Source of the DNA: JAADHU01 sp964446495 | GTDB taxonomy: Bacteria > Pseudomonadota > Gammaproteobacteria > Steroidobacterales > Woeseiaceae | Assembly: GCA_964446495.1 (NCBI GenBank) | Contig: CAYUOY010000003.1 | Location: 1-64,000 of the forward strand | Length of the DNA stretch: 64,000 nucleotides | Reading direction: 5' to 3' | Part shown: positions 26,519 to 39,188 of the stretch, piece after piece | Numbering within the stretch: position 1 is the stretch's first letter | Layout of the letters: each line of letters begins with the position of its first letter | Translations under genes and position numbers: made by a program | Notes under the pieces: generated by a model | Seen by the model: the letters and a program-made list of their open reading frames with translations, nothing else | Database searches by the model: none | What the model was told of the DNA's origin: nothing

Positions 26519-26704
26519 CGAATGTGAGGAGATGTTTCCAGGAACACAGCCAAAGATCGACGTAAAACGGTGTTATGGGAACCAATCGAGCCTGACGAAC
26601 GTGTATAAGGATATGAGCGTTGAAAACCCGGCCAACATACAAACTGAGATCAGGATGTCGCTCGTCAGGCCACTGACCAACTTTGGAAACCTGGAGTATA
26701 TCTA

Positions 26705-26983
26705 TTGAACACGCCCGCCAGAATCGACAGCGCTATCAATTCCAGCGTTCAATCGATGTTCACCGTCCAGGTCCTGTCCAACGAGGGCCAACTGCTCAGC
26801 GAGTACTCCCTGACCAGGGAAGAACACCATGTCGCAACACTTGCCGCTGCAGAACAATGCGCCGTTGCGAGACTATCTGACTACCACGGTGAGCACCTGG
26901 TTATTGTTGTGAGCGAAGAAACACTGACGAAGCTCCGTCAGGTCCAACTGAAATTGATTCCTGCGAGCCATGCGCAGGTCTAG
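26705..26983 (+). CDS. Small hypothetical protein
   Basis: 92 residues from a TTG with GGAG nine bases upstream; an ATG 17 codons later (MFTVQVLSNEGQ) is an alternative. No signal peptide, membrane helix or known domain. The pattern FTVQVLSNEGQLLSEYSL, then EQCAVARLSDYHGEHLVIVVSEET, suggests a small alpha/beta fold. It stands alone between the DUF5666 gene and the convergent metal operon. Coding status rests on the ribosome site and plausible composition, so it is uncertain. Confidence 0.45.
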   Translation: MNTPARIDSAINSSVQSMFTVQVLSNEGQLLSEYSLTREEHHVATLAAAEQCAVARLSDYHGEHLVIVVSEETLTKLRQVQLKLIPASHAQV

Positions 26984-27024
26984 CGGTCTGCCAATTCCGG
27001 TGCCCGGCGACCAACGTGAGGATA

Positions 27025-29460
27025 TCAGCGGTCGCTGGCGGAAGGATCAGCTGGCAGGATTGGTGCGCGGTAGGCCAGCAAGCGCAATGCGTTAACAACA
27101 ACGAGCACCGTTGAGCCTTCGTGCATCAAGACCGCGGCTCCGATACTCAGGCCGAACAGCGTAGACGGCACGAGGATGGCCACCATGCCGAGACTAAACC
27201 ACAGGTTTTGCCTGATAATACGGCTGCTCGCTCGACTGAGTCCGACAGCGAACGGCAGGTGGCGTAACTCATCCGACATCAACGCCACGTCGGCCGTCTC
27301 CAGTGCCACATCCGACCCGGCCGCACCCATTGCGATACCCACGGTCGCATTGGCCATCGCCGGGGCGTCGTTGACGCCGTCGCCCACCATGGCCACCGCG
27401 GCTTCCCGGCGCAGTTGTCGTATCGTCTCGACCTTATCCTCCGGCATCAGGTCGCCGCGTGCCTCATCAAGTCCGATTTCTTTTGCCACCGCGTCAGCGA
27501 CCATCTGATTGTCGCCTGAAATCATAACCATGCGGCGAATGCCGAGCTTGTGAAGCTGCGCGATTACGCTTGCTGCGGCCGGTCGCGGCGTATCCATCAG
27601 GCCTATGACACCGAGATACCGCGTCCCTTGCCGAACGAGCATCGTCGTGCGTCCCGTGGCTTCGAGCTGTTCGTTAAGCGCGCGCAGGTCATCAGGCAGC
27701 GCCGGTCCTCCTATCTCCCTGAACAAATCGTCTTTGCCGATGTAGGTATCCAAACCCTCGACCGTCGCCTGTACGCCTCGACCGATGATGCTTTGCAGAT
27801 CTGAAGCTTGTAGCCGCAGCAGGTCGGGCACCCGCTGTATTGCGCCTTTTACGACCGCCGCGGCCAAAGGGTGGTCGCTCAACGACTCCACAGCAACCGC
27901 AACGCGGAGCAACTCGTCGTCGTCGGCATCCCCGTATGCGATCACATCGGTCAGGCGGGGTTTTCCTTCGGTCAGGGTGCCCGTTTTATCGAAGGCGATA
28001 GCACGCAGGCGACCCAGATTTTCCAGCGGTCCACCGCCTTTTATGAGTACACCGCCGCGCGCCGCGCGCGCAACACCACTGAGTACCGCGCTGGGTGTGG
28101 CGATCGCAAGAGCGCAGGGACTCGCCGCGACCAACAGCGCAAGCGTACGATAGAAACTGGTGCTCATCTCCTCATCAATGACCAGTCCGACCAATAGAAC
28201 CAATATTGCCCCCAGGAAAACTGACGGCGTAAAGATGCGTTCAAAACGATCGGTAAACTGCTGTGTTGGCGACTGGTTGGTTTGAGCTTCACGCACCATG
28301 CTTACGACACGCGCCAGAGTTGAATCCGCGCTCGCGCGAGCGACATAAATTTCCAGCGCACCGCTGCCGTTGACCGACCCCGCATATACGCGACTCGATG
28401 CATCGACAGCGTCCAGACTGGACGCCGCACTGGCAGCGTCCGCGACCGCGTGTTTGTCAACCGGTACGCTTTCGCCGGTGATCGGCGCCTGGTTGATGCT
28501 GCTTTCTCCCTTGACGACGAATCCGTCGGCCGGCAAGCGCTGATTGGGCCGAACAATGACAATATCGCCGACGACCAGCGCCTCGACCGGGACTTCACTA
28601 ACCTGGCCGTCACGAATGACACTCGCCGTCTTGGGAGCGAGTTCAGCCAGCGCCTCTATGGCGCGTTTGGCCCTGCCCATGGCGTAGGCCTCAAGTGCGT
28701 GGCCCAGCCCGAAGAGAAACAGGAGCAACGTGCCCTCCGCCCATTCACCAAGAATCGCGGCACCGATCGCCGCGACCAGCATCAGTGTGTCGATCTCAAA
28801 GCGACGAGCACGCAGGTTCTCGATCGCTTCGCGGAACGTAAACCAGCCACCCAGAACAAACGCTACGACCAGCAGCGATTGTGTCAGCCACCCGGGGGCG
28901 TTTGAAAAAGCTTCTAACAGCCACGCAGGAAGAAGGATGAGGCCGCACAAGCCGATGAAGATGATTTCTGTCTTCTCACCAAACACGCCACCGTGCGCAT
29001 GTTCAGTTTCTTCGTGACCGCTTGCGCCCCCCGCCAGCTCGGCCAGTTTTTCACGCAACCGGTGTTCCTCAATCGCCTCGCGATCGAACTCCAGCCGAGC
29101 CAAACCATCCGCTGACACGCTCGCCTCCAGTACGCCGGGAACTGAGCCTAGCTGAGCCTGGAAGCGCCGTGCCCGTGCCGCCGGCATCGGTGCGAGGTCG
29201 GTCACGAGATGGCCGTATTTCGTCCGCAATTCAGCGCCTGCCCGACGGGCAAACTGCCGTATCTCCTGCACACTACAAACCGACGGGTCCACATGAACGC
29301 ATAACTGCGAGGGCGTGTCGGCGGAACGTTCAAGCGAATGAGCCGCCGACACCCCGGCTTTGGCTTCGATCAGATCACGAAGCCTTTGATAGCACGCATC
29401 GCTCTCTTGCTCGACGTCCGGCAAGAGCAGCTGCAAATCAAGTTGTGTTTTCTCGATCAT
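27025..29460 (-). CDS. P1B-4-type heavy-metal ATPase (CzcP-like)
   Basis: 811 residues. It exports divalent metal ions from the cytosol using ATP. Seen: a modified N-terminal region with two ferredoxin-like segments and a His-rich patch (HEETEHAHGG), ITGESVPVDK (actuator), AASPCALAIATPSAV (TM6 SPC metal site), DKTGTLTEGKPRL (phosphorylated Asp) and MVGDGVNDAPAM. The last helix contains MHEGSTVLVVVNALRLL, the HEGxT signature of the P1B-4 class (Co2+, Zn2+, Fe2+), to which Cupriavidus CzcP belongs. It is the last gene of the czc-like operon, 87 bases after czcA. Confidence 0.93.
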   Translation of the reverse strand: MIEKTQLDLQLLLPDVEQESDACYQRLRDLIEAKAGVSAAHSLERSADTPSQLCVHVDPSVCSVQEIRQFARRAGAELRTKYGHLVTDLAPMPAARARRFQAQLGSVPGVLEASVSADGLARLEFDREAIEEHRLREKLAELAGGASGHEETEHAHGGVFGEKTEIIFIGLCGLILLPAWLLEAFSNAPGWLTQSLLVVAFVLGGWFTFREAIENLRARRFEIDTLMLVAAIGAAILGEWAEGTLLLFLFGLGHALEAYAMGRAKRAIEALAELAPKTASVIRDGQVSEVPVEALVVGDIVIVRPNQRLPADGFVVKGESSINQAPITGESVPVDKHAVADAASAASSLDAVDASSRVYAGSVNGSGALEIYVARASADSTLARVVSMVREAQTNQSPTQQFTDRFERIFTPSVFLGAILVLLVGLVIDEEMSTSFYRTLALLVAASPCALAIATPSAVLSGVARAARGGVLIKGGGPLENLGRLRAIAFDKTGTLTEGKPRLTDVIAYGDADDDELLRVAVAVESLSDHPLAAAVVKGAIQRVPDLLRLQASDLQSIIGRGVQATVEGLDTYIGKDDLFREIGGPALPDDLRALNEQLEATGRTTMLVRQGTRYLGVIGLMDTPRPAAASVIAQLHKLGIRRMVMISGDNQMVADAVAKEIGLDEARGDLMPEDKVETIRQLRREAAVAMVGDGVNDAPAMANATVGIAMGAAGSDVALETADVALMSDELRHLPFAVGLSRASSRIIRQNLWFSLGMVAILVPSTLFGLSIGAAVLMHEGSTVLVVVNALRLLAYRAPILPADPSASDR

Positions 29461-29547
29461 TTTCCACCTACCGCGTTTTATGCGCCTGGTTCTTTGACCG
29501 CAACCACCCTGCAGCTATTCAAGCCCGCCGCAACAGAGATCGCGCAC

Positions 29548-32739
<3,192 letters not shown>

Positions 32740-32751
32740 GATTCATCTCCC

Positions 32752-33915
32752 TTAGTGGTTGTGGATCTCGAAGCCGCTCTTTGCGATTTCCGATTGAACG
32801 AAGAAAGCGCCCTGAGTGACGATGCGCGTCCCTGCCGGCACGCCTTCAATCACCGCCATACCCGCGACCGTTCGCACGACTTCAATCTCAAGCGACTCAA
32901 ATTTACCGGGTTCTTCCTCGATCAAAACCACCCAATCACCATCGGGGCCGCGTAATACCGCTTCCTCCGGCACAGCAAATACATCGATCAAAGCCGCACC
33001 CTCAATACGCGTGTCAACAAACAAACCCGGGTGGAGTCGTTCATTCGGATTCGCAACTTCGATTCGCACACCCAGCGTACGCGTGGTTTCATTGAGCACG
33101 TGGTAGGCCTGAACGACACGTCCCTCAAACCAGGTATCCCTGGCTTTAACGCGGGCTCGAGCGCCGGTTTTGACGCCAAGCGCCTCTTCCGGCGTCAGAT
33201 TCGCCTCCACCCAGATCTGCGTTTCATCACTGATCTCGAACAACTCACGGCCGGGTTCGACAAATTCGCCCTCGATGAAGTCGTCGCGAATAACCGTTCC
33301 CGGTTGCGTTGCCAACAACTGGAATGTGCCATCGGCGATAACGGTGCTTCCTTCCAGCAGTGCCTTGATCTGCTCCGCTGTCATGCCATAAGAACCAACC
33401 CGGGAAACTGCCTGCTGTTGCGCGACTTGCGCCTCCGTATAACGCCGTTCCGACACAGTCGATCTGCCGAGTGATTCGACACGCCGCCATTCGCGCTCCG
33501 CAACCTGTAATTGACCTTGTGCTTCGGCCAGTTCGACACTCGACAAAGTAACCAGCGGCTGGCCGATGGTCACGCGCTCGCCGAGCCTGACGTGGCGTTG
33601 CATGATTTGCGCCGTGATGCGCGGCGTGACTTTTCGCGTCAGGTATGCGTTCAGCGTCACCTCACCGGGCGCGCTGATTTCCGCTGCCAGGCTCTGCGCT
33701 TGCAGCGGCTCAATGACAATACCAGCGACTCGCTGTTGAGCGGCAGTGATTTCAACCGCTCCTCCCTCGCCTTCTTCCTCATCGTGGTCGCCGTGACCTT
33801 CTTCCTCTCCGTGGCCACCGGCGGTCTCGTTAGCGTCGTGGTCATCCTGCTGTGCATAAACAGGGGCCCCAAGTGTCAAACACAGACACAGCGCCCAAAG
33901 TTTCAGTGTATTCAT
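32752..33915 (-). CDS. czcB: RND periplasmic adaptor CzcB-like, His-rich N-terminus
   Basis: About 387 residues. Signal peptide MNTLKLWALCLCLTLGAPVYA is followed by a His/Glu/Asp-rich segment (HDANETAGGHGEEEGHGDHD) likely to bind Zn2+-type ions, as in CzcB. Then come the adaptor modules: VEITAAQQRVAGIVIEPL, the hairpin AQGQLQVAEREWRRVESLG, LLATQPGTVIRDDFIEGEFV and the C-terminal GTRIVTQGAFFVQSEIAKSGF. The ATG with GGAG nine bases upstream begins the signal peptide; longer versions to 33990 would overlap the czcC end and put residues in front of it. It lies between czcC and czcA. Confidence 0.92.
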   Translation of the reverse strand: MNTLKLWALCLCLTLGAPVYAQQDDHDANETAGGHGEEEGHGDHDEEEGEGGAVEITAAQQRVAGIVIEPLQAQSLAAEISAPGEVTLNAYLTRKVTPRITAQIMQRHVRLGERVTIGQPLVTLSSVELAEAQGQLQVAEREWRRVESLGRSTVSERRYTEAQVAQQQAVSRVGSYGMTAEQIKALLEGSTVIADGTFQLLATQPGTVIRDDFIEGEFVEPGRELFEISDETQIWVEANLTPEEALGVKTGARARVKARDTWFEGRVVQAYHVLNETTRTLGVRIEVANPNERLHPGLFVDTRIEGAALIDVFAVPEEAVLRGPDGDWVVLIEEEPGKFESLEIEVVRTVAGMAVIEGVPAGTRIVTQGAFFVQSEIAKSGFEIHNH

Positions 33916-33962
33916 TAACGGTTTCTCCATTGAATTTGTGCTGCTGTGAAAAGTCTTGCCGC

Positions 33963-35210
33963 TCATCGGTAGACTCCCTGGCCAAGCCACTCATCGACCT
34001 GTCCCGACGCCCAGAGCCACTCGAACCAGGCTCGCCACAAGGCGAATCGCAAGTCGAGCGCGCTTTCCTGGACATCGATGGTCTGGCGCAATTGCACAAG
34101 ATAATCGGTGGTGCTTATTTCTCCGGATTGCCACAGCTTCCGCAGTTGTTCAGTTTGACTGGTGAGGCTCGACTGACCGGTCAGTTCCCAATCACCCCAG
34201 GCAGCGCGTGACAACTCATAGCGTTCGATTGCACTCGTCAGGCGAGCATAGGCCCGCTGTAAAACATCATCGGAAATTTGTTTGGCCTGACGTCGTTCTG
34301 CCATCGCCGCTGTCACTTCATAGTCGAATCGATTGCGTATAAACAGTGGTATTGTCACGTTGATGCCTACCAGATCCGTGCCGTTCTCGCGGCCGCCAGC
34401 CAGGCTGACTGTCGGATCAGGTTTGCGTTGTAGTTCACGCAGACTGACGACGGCATTGGCCGATTCCAACTGCTGCTGCGCCGCGATGACTTCGGGCAAT
34501 GCCAGGACCAACGATTGCGAATCGGCGGCACTGGCTGGCAATGCAGGCATCCGATTCGGCAGTGTCGGCCATTGCTCTGGCGATACGCGCGGCGTCAAGT
34601 TGCGTACTGCCTGCCGCGCTTCGGTAAGTGCCGTGGCCGCCGTCGCTTTTTGAATACGTGCATCGGTGAAGGCCAGTGACGCCAGCGCCATTTCAACCTG
34701 GTTCAAGTCCCCCGCTTCGAATCGTCGTTTCGCAAGCGTCGCAAAATCATCCATGAGCGAACGGCGCGACTCTGCCAGTTTATCGCGCTCAACCCCGGTC
34801 TGATGCAGAGCAAGACCGTCAAGTAGCTCGACCATGATCGCCCATCGAACAACCCGATAGCGGGCCTCAACCACCAGCCGATCGGACTCCGCGACCGCCG
34901 TACGCGCGTCGCGTTTACCGCTCCAGTCCAGCCTCTGGCTGATGCCGATGGAGCGGGAATCCGTGTCCGCATTTTCCGCGTCTAGTGATAACGACGGGTT
35001 ATACAGCGGTCGCGCCGCCGCGTCGCGATAGGCACCGCTGGCTTCAAGGGCCGCTTGCGCCGCTTGCACACGTGGGTTGGTGTCCACCACTGACTGCACA
35101 AACTGCATCAGCGCCGGATCGGCACGCGTGGCGTCGGCGGCCAGTGCTGCACCGGGGATAGTGAAAAGGCTGCCCAGCAAAAGGGTCAGCTCGCAAATAA
35201 TCTTTCGCAT
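33963..35210 (-). CDS. czcC: Outer membrane efflux protein CzcC-like (TolC family)
   Basis: 415 residues. A signal peptide (cleavage near GAALA) is followed by two OEP repeats: MQFVQSVVDTNPRVQAAQAALEASGAYRDAA, NPSLSLDAENADTDSRSIGI and LDWSGKRDARTAVAESDRLV in the first half, then VVSLRELQRKPDPTVSLAGG and LWQSGEISTTDYLVQLRQTID in the second. It is the outer membrane channel of the second efflux system. It sits between the CzcI-like gene (80 bases upstream) and czcB, 47 bases before the czcB start. Confidence 0.93.
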   Translation of the reverse strand: MRKIICELTLLLGSLFTIPGAALAADATRADPALMQFVQSVVDTNPRVQAAQAALEASGAYRDAAARPLYNPSLSLDAENADTDSRSIGISQRLDWSGKRDARTAVAESDRLVVEARYRVVRWAIMVELLDGLALHQTGVERDKLAESRRSLMDDFATLAKRRFEAGDLNQVEMALASLAFTDARIQKATAATALTEARQAVRNLTPRVSPEQWPTLPNRMPALPASAADSQSLVLALPEVIAAQQQLESANAVVSLRELQRKPDPTVSLAGGRENGTDLVGINVTIPLFIRNRFDYEVTAAMAERRQAKQISDDVLQRAYARLTSAIERYELSRAAWGDWELTGQSSLTSQTEQLRKLWQSGEISTTDYLVQLRQTIDVQESALDLRFALWRAWFEWLWASGQVDEWLGQGVYR

Positions 35211-35289
35211 AAATCGTATTCCGCATACTGTAAATCAGCGCGCACACCGAAGTTGATTCGGTACGCGCGAACTTATAAGGAAATTCGAT

Positions 35290-35637
35290 TTATACGTTGG
35301 GAGGGGGTGTGGGGGGCGCGTGCGCGGAGTGACGTACCTGCGGTGCAATTGCAACTTGCAGATCAGTCTCAATCATCGGTGGCAGAACAACGGTCACCTG
35401 GCCCACGATGCTGAACGTATGCCCATGACAGCAGTGTTCGCAATGGTCGATATCGAAGTCAGAATTGGACGCTACGTCCGCGGTCGGTGCAGATTGCGAA
35501 TCGACCAAACTTGCGGCGCCATCACCATGCGGATGGCCGCTGGTTTCAATATCCGCAGCCCCGTCCACGCTCATGAAGAGCACGGAAATCATGACGAATA
35601 TGCACCAAAAGGATCTCATAGCGCGGCAATGGTACAT
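35290..35637 (-). CDS. CzcI-like small periplasmic metal-binding protein
   Basis: 115 residues, first gene of the czc-like operon. The start has GGAG eight bases upstream; a second Met six codons later begins the signal peptide proper (MRSFWCIFVMISVLFMSVDG). The mature part has scattered His (SGHPHGDG) and a dense His/Cys motif DHCEHCCHGH at about residues 64-73, then a conserved-looking TFSIVGQVTVVLPP and a Pro-rich tail. Position directly before czcC and size match CzcI of Cupriavidus, a periplasmic protein that modulates czc expression. Sequence homology to CzcI is not certain, so the call rests mainly on context and the metal motif. Confidence 0.7.
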   Translation of the reverse strand: MYHCRAMRSFWCIFVMISVLFMSVDGAADIETSGHPHGDGAASLVDSQSAPTADVASNSDFDIDHCEHCCHGHTFSIVGQVTVVLPPMIETDLQVAIAPQVRHSAHAPPTPPPNV

Positions 35638-35836
35638 TGATTTCTCCGCCCGATGGCGGATTTATTTCACATTTATGCAATGAATCCGGGTTTTCACGAT
35701 CACTTGCCTGCAGGTCGAGTCCGATCCGATTGCAGCGACATTACGCCGTAGCCGCGATAGCCGCGCTGCCACTCCCCCCCGCCTGTGCCCCGTTAAATTT
35801 CAGCCACGAAAAGGGCAGGATGCTCAAGATGAGCTG

Positions 35837-36415
35837 TTATTTCGGAACCCGACCCATTAGATAGAACTCATCATTGGCTCGCATGGACGTCACATTGACC
35901 ATGCGATTCGAAAGCGAGAAAAAGGCCGTGATAGCACCGATATCCCATATCTCCTCGTCTGTGAAGCCATGCTCACGAAGCGTGTCGAAATCTTCGTCGT
36001 CCACTGACTGCGCGTCGAGTGACACCTTCGCGGCAAAGTCGAGCATGACTTTTTGCCGCGGCGTAATGTCGGCTTTGCGGTAATTCGTGGCAACCTGGTC
36101 AGCCAGCAACGGATTCTTTTCACGTATGCGCAGCACGGCGCCGTGAGCCACGACGCAGTAAATACAATGATTCAATCCCGATGTTGCGACGACAATCATT
36201 TCCCGTTCACCCTTGCTCAGCCCTTCCTCCTTCTCCATCAGTGCATCGTGATAGGCAAAGAACGCCCGAAACTCATCGGGTCGGTGAGCCAGCGCGAGAA
36301 AAACATTCGGAATGAATCCGGTCTTTTCCTGTACTGCAACTATCCTGTCACGAATGTCGTCCGGTAAATCCTCAAGATCGGGGACGGGAAAACGACTGAT
36401 CGGTTGGTCTGCCAT
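35837..36415 (-). CDS. Peroxidase-related protein (AhpD/CMD superfamily)
   Basis: 192 residues. It belongs to the uncharacterised peroxidase-related branch of the AhpD-like carboxymuconolactone decarboxylase superfamily. The redox motif NHCIYCVVAHG gives the CxxCxxxH active site; other marks are TGFIPNVFLALAHRP near the start and GFTDEEIWDIGAITAFFSLSNRM near the end. It probably reduces hydroperoxides in the cytosol with an unknown electron donor. It is a stand-alone gene upstream of the czc-like operon on the same strand, with about 200 bases between, so it likely has its own promoter. Confidence 0.9.
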   Translation of the reverse strand: MADQPISRFPVPDLEDLPDDIRDRIVAVQEKTGFIPNVFLALAHRPDEFRAFFAYHDALMEKEEGLSKGEREMIVVATSGLNHCIYCVVAHGAVLRIREKNPLLADQVATNYRKADITPRQKVMLDFAAKVSLDAQSVDDEDFDTLREHGFTDEEIWDIGAITAFFSLSNRMVNVTSMRANDEFYLMGRVPK

Positions 36416-36697
36416 GCACTGGTCTCCTCAATTCAAACAAAACTATGCGGTCAAAGTTTGGAGTAAAATTTAGGGTCAGAGTAGAAACAAGCCCTTATCC
36501 TGCTGTTTACGCTCGTCGATTACACGAACTCCGTCAAACACTGCGCATCCGCATTGCGTTCGAGGTCCGCTGTTAATCTGCTACCATTGATGCCATTGGG
36601 AACTTTGGCTCGTGACCCGAAACGGCCGGACGAAATGATCGGCGTCGACAGACATTATTGACATCATTTTTATTTATCAAAAACTTAAGAGTGTAAT

Positions 36698-36789
<92 letters not shown>

Positions 36790-37186
36790 TGAACTAACTA
36801 CAACACTGCAAACTACCAACGCATTTCACTTGAATTTCGCGTGGCGGATTGTACGCTTTTCGTGGTCGGTTTGGCATTTCCCTCGCAAATTTTCGTTTCG
36901 CCGGGAGCAACGGAACTACCTAAATCCTGACATATGCCCGGTTAGTTACTGTTCCGTCAAGAATTAGTTAAATCGTCCACTCATTATACTGGGCTAGTAC
37001 CTGCATTTTATCCTTCGCTGCGGTAGCCTATGGCCTACTACGAAGTGCATTTTACCTGTCGAAACACGGACATACTGTGCAGAGCAGCGTCTGCGATCAC
37101 CACGAATTGCCGCGCCGCTAACAGGTAAAAAAGGATATGTTTGTGCCTGCCGGGAAATTGCAGGTATGAACTAACGGAGATTGACT
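36790..37186. other. Non-coding gap between tRNA-Ser and mltF
   Basis: Nearly 400 bases with no plausible gene. It must contain the tRNA-Ser promoter (reading left) and the mltF promoter (reading right). TATACT at 36985-36990 is a possible -10 box for mltF, but no good -35 hexamer is seen. No repeat or attachment-site duplication was recognised. Confidence 0.4.
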
Positions 37187-38593
37187 TTGCGGCTGTTGAC
37201 CTGCGCTTTAGTTGCGGCATTGATTAGCACCTGTTCGCCGCAGCCGCCTCTCATCGAGCAAGTGCTGGAGCTCGGTGAGTTACGCGTTGTCACGCGCAAT
37301 ACACCCACCACCTATTTCGTCGGGCCGGACGGTCCCGCGGGACCCGAGTTCGACCTCGTCCAGGGTTTCGCGGACGAACTCGGCGTCAAGCTGGTCATTG
37401 AGTCGGTGGATAGCGTGTCGGAAATCATGCCCTACCTGCTTTCCGGAAAAGCTCATATGGCCGCCGCCGGACTGTCAATGACCAGCTCTCGCCGCAAGTA
37501 TCTCGATTTTGGCTATCCGTACGAATGGGTCGACATGCACCTGATATACAAACTCGGCACTGGCAAACCACAGACGATGCAGAACGTACAAGGTCGACCG
37601 ATCGAAGTGGTCGCCGATAGCAGCCATTCGGAGATGGTCCAGGCGCTCAGTGAGATTTATCCGGGGCTCGAGTGGTCACAAAATGCTGACGACGAAGTCG
37701 CCGACCTGCTGGCCAAAGTCGCTCGTGGGGAGATAGATTTCACGATCGCCGATAGCACAGAATTCAACATCCAGCGGCACTTTTATCCGGACCTTAGGGT
37801 CGCACTCGACCTGGAAATAGACGACCCGCTGGCCTGGGCCTATCGCAAGGATGATGGCAGCAGCTTGCTCGAACGCGCTGACAATTACCTGATCAACGCC
37901 GATCGCGCTGGCATCGTTGCACAGGTCCATGACCGTTATTACGGCCACACCAAGGAATTTGATTACGTCGGAACCCGCGCGTTTCTGCGCCATTTTGAGA
38001 GTCGTCTGCCGCGCTACCGGGATATGTTCACCACCGCTGCCAGGCAGCAGGGTGTCGACTGGAAACTGCTGGCGGCGATCGGGTATCAGGAATCGCACTG
38101 GCGATCGAATGCGGTATCACCGACCGGCGTTCGCGGCATCATGATGTTGACCAAAGATACGGCAGACTATCTGGACATTGAAGACCGCATGGATCCACAT
38201 AGCAGCATTTTTGGCGGTGCGCGTTTTTATGCCCGACAGACGACACGTTTACCGGATTCAATTGAATATCCTGACAGAGCGTGGTTTGCGCTTGCCGCTT
38301 ACAACGTTGGCTTTAACCACATCAAGGATGCGCGACAGATTGTCGAATGGCAGGGAGGCGACCCGGACAAATGGATCGACGTGAGCAAGGCGCTGCCGCT
38401 GCTGGCAAAAAGAAAATGGTATTCCCGTGTTCCGTATGGATATGCGCGAGGGTGGGAACCGGTTCTTTATGTGAACAACATTCGGAGTTATTACAATATT
38501 CTTCTTTGGATTACGGAGAACGAAGAATCGGAGGAAGAAGCCGTGGAAGAGGAAACCGAGGAGGAGAATATTGAGATTGCGTCGAGTACTTGA
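37187..38593 (+). CDS. mltF: Membrane-bound lytic murein transglycosylase F
   Basis: About 468 residues. A lipoprotein signal (MRLLTCALVAALISTC) is followed by a solute-binding-protein-3 domain (about 25-260: LRVVTRNTPTTYFVG, FDLVQGFADELGVKLV, SGKAHMAAAGLSMT). The SLT domain (about 270-430) has the catalytic Glu in AAIGYQESHWRSNAVSPTGV and ALAAYNVGFNHI. It cleaves peptidoglycan to 1,6-anhydro products at the outer membrane. The TTG at 37187 has GGAG six bases upstream; the TTG two codons earlier sits too close. The C-terminus is a long Glu-rich tail. It converges with tadA, as in E. coli. Confidence 0.94.
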   Translation: MRLLTCALVAALISTCSPQPPLIEQVLELGELRVVTRNTPTTYFVGPDGPAGPEFDLVQGFADELGVKLVIESVDSVSEIMPYLLSGKAHMAAAGLSMTSSRRKYLDFGYPYEWVDMHLIYKLGTGKPQTMQNVQGRPIEVVADSSHSEMVQALSEIYPGLEWSQNADDEVADLLAKVARGEIDFTIADSTEFNIQRHFYPDLRVALDLEIDDPLAWAYRKDDGSSLLERADNYLINADRAGIVAQVHDRYYGHTKEFDYVGTRAFLRHFESRLPRYRDMFTTAARQQGVDWKLLAAIGYQESHWRSNAVSPTGVRGIMMLTKDTADYLDIEDRMDPHSSIFGGARFYARQTTRLPDSIEYPDRAWFALAAYNVGFNHIKDARQIVEWQGGDPDKWIDVSKALPLLAKRKWYSRVPYGYARGWEPVLYVNNIRSYYNILLWITENEESEEEAVEEETEEENIEIASST

Positions 38594-38604
38594 GATCGTC
38601 GCGG

Positions 38605-38672
38605 TCGCGCGTCAGGTCGCGCACCTACAGGAGTGCCAATAGAAAGACGGTGGAGCGCGACCTGGCGCGCGA
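38605..38672. repeat. REP-like palindrome between mltF and tadA
   Basis: Two 18-base arms (38605-38622 and 38655-38672) pair with one mismatch, giving the GCGCGACCTGGCGCGCGA type of stem. The 32-base loop contains CCTACAGG. It follows the mltF stop by 11 bases and lies between convergent genes, so it may also act as a terminator. The first 14 bases of arm 1 recur exactly at 3025-3038, between tagH and acs. Confidence 0.7.
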
Positions 38673-38702
38673 TGAAAATCCCGGCCAGCGCATCCGGTAA
38701 AA

Positions 38703-39188
38703 TCAGCGTGGTGAGGCAGCTGCTCGTTGCTCTGCAAAAAACGAATGCAACATTTCGCCGGATTCATCAGCCATTAAACCACCGTTCACCTCAATGCGAT
38801 GATTCAAATAGCGCTCTCCGGCAAGGTCGATAGCGCTGCCCAGTGCACCTGCCTTATCGTCGTATGCCGCAAAAACAAGCCGCGCAATTCTCGCCTGAAT
38901 CAAGGCCCCGACACACATCGCACAAGGTTCCAGCGTCACGAACATCGTCGCACCGGTCAGGCGGTGATTATTTTGTGACAGGCCGGCCTGCCGCAACGCC
39001 ACTATTTCCGCGTGTGCGCTCGGATCATGATCCTCGATGGAACGATTGTGTCCGCGCCCGATAATGTCGTTCGCGACCATAACAATCGCGCCCACCGGAA
39101 CCTCGCCCTCCTCCATGGCAAGCCGCGCTTCAACCATAGCCGCCTGCATCATGGCCTGATCGCTGTTCGTCCAGCCGTTCATTCCCAT
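38703..39188 (-). CDS. tadA: tRNA-specific adenosine deaminase
   Basis: 161 residues. Converts A34 to inosine in tRNA-Arg(ACG). Zinc and catalytic residues are in HAEIVALRQAG (His, Glu) and PCAMCVGALIQARI (two Cys); AAYDDKAGALGSAIDL follows. Two starts are possible: the ATG used here overlaps the end of guaA by ten bases, and an ATG two codons later (MNGWTN) forms an ATGA overlap with the guaA stop. Either way it is translationally coupled to guaA, as last gene of guaB-guaA-tadA. Confidence 0.95.
   Translation of the reverse strand: MGMNGWTNSDQAMMQAAMVEARLAMEEGEVPVGAIVMVANDIIGRGHNRSIEDHDPSAHAEIVALRQAGLSQNNHRLTGATMFVTLEPCAMCVGALIQARIARLVFAAYDDKAGALGSAIDLAGERYLNHRIEVNGGLMADESGEMLHSFFAEQRAAASPR

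Noticed and set aside
36446..36490. TTTAGGGTCAGAGTA segment reminiscent of RAYT-associated repeat ends
   Set aside because: Only one short copy, no transposase nearby and no inverted partner; not enough to call a mobile element.
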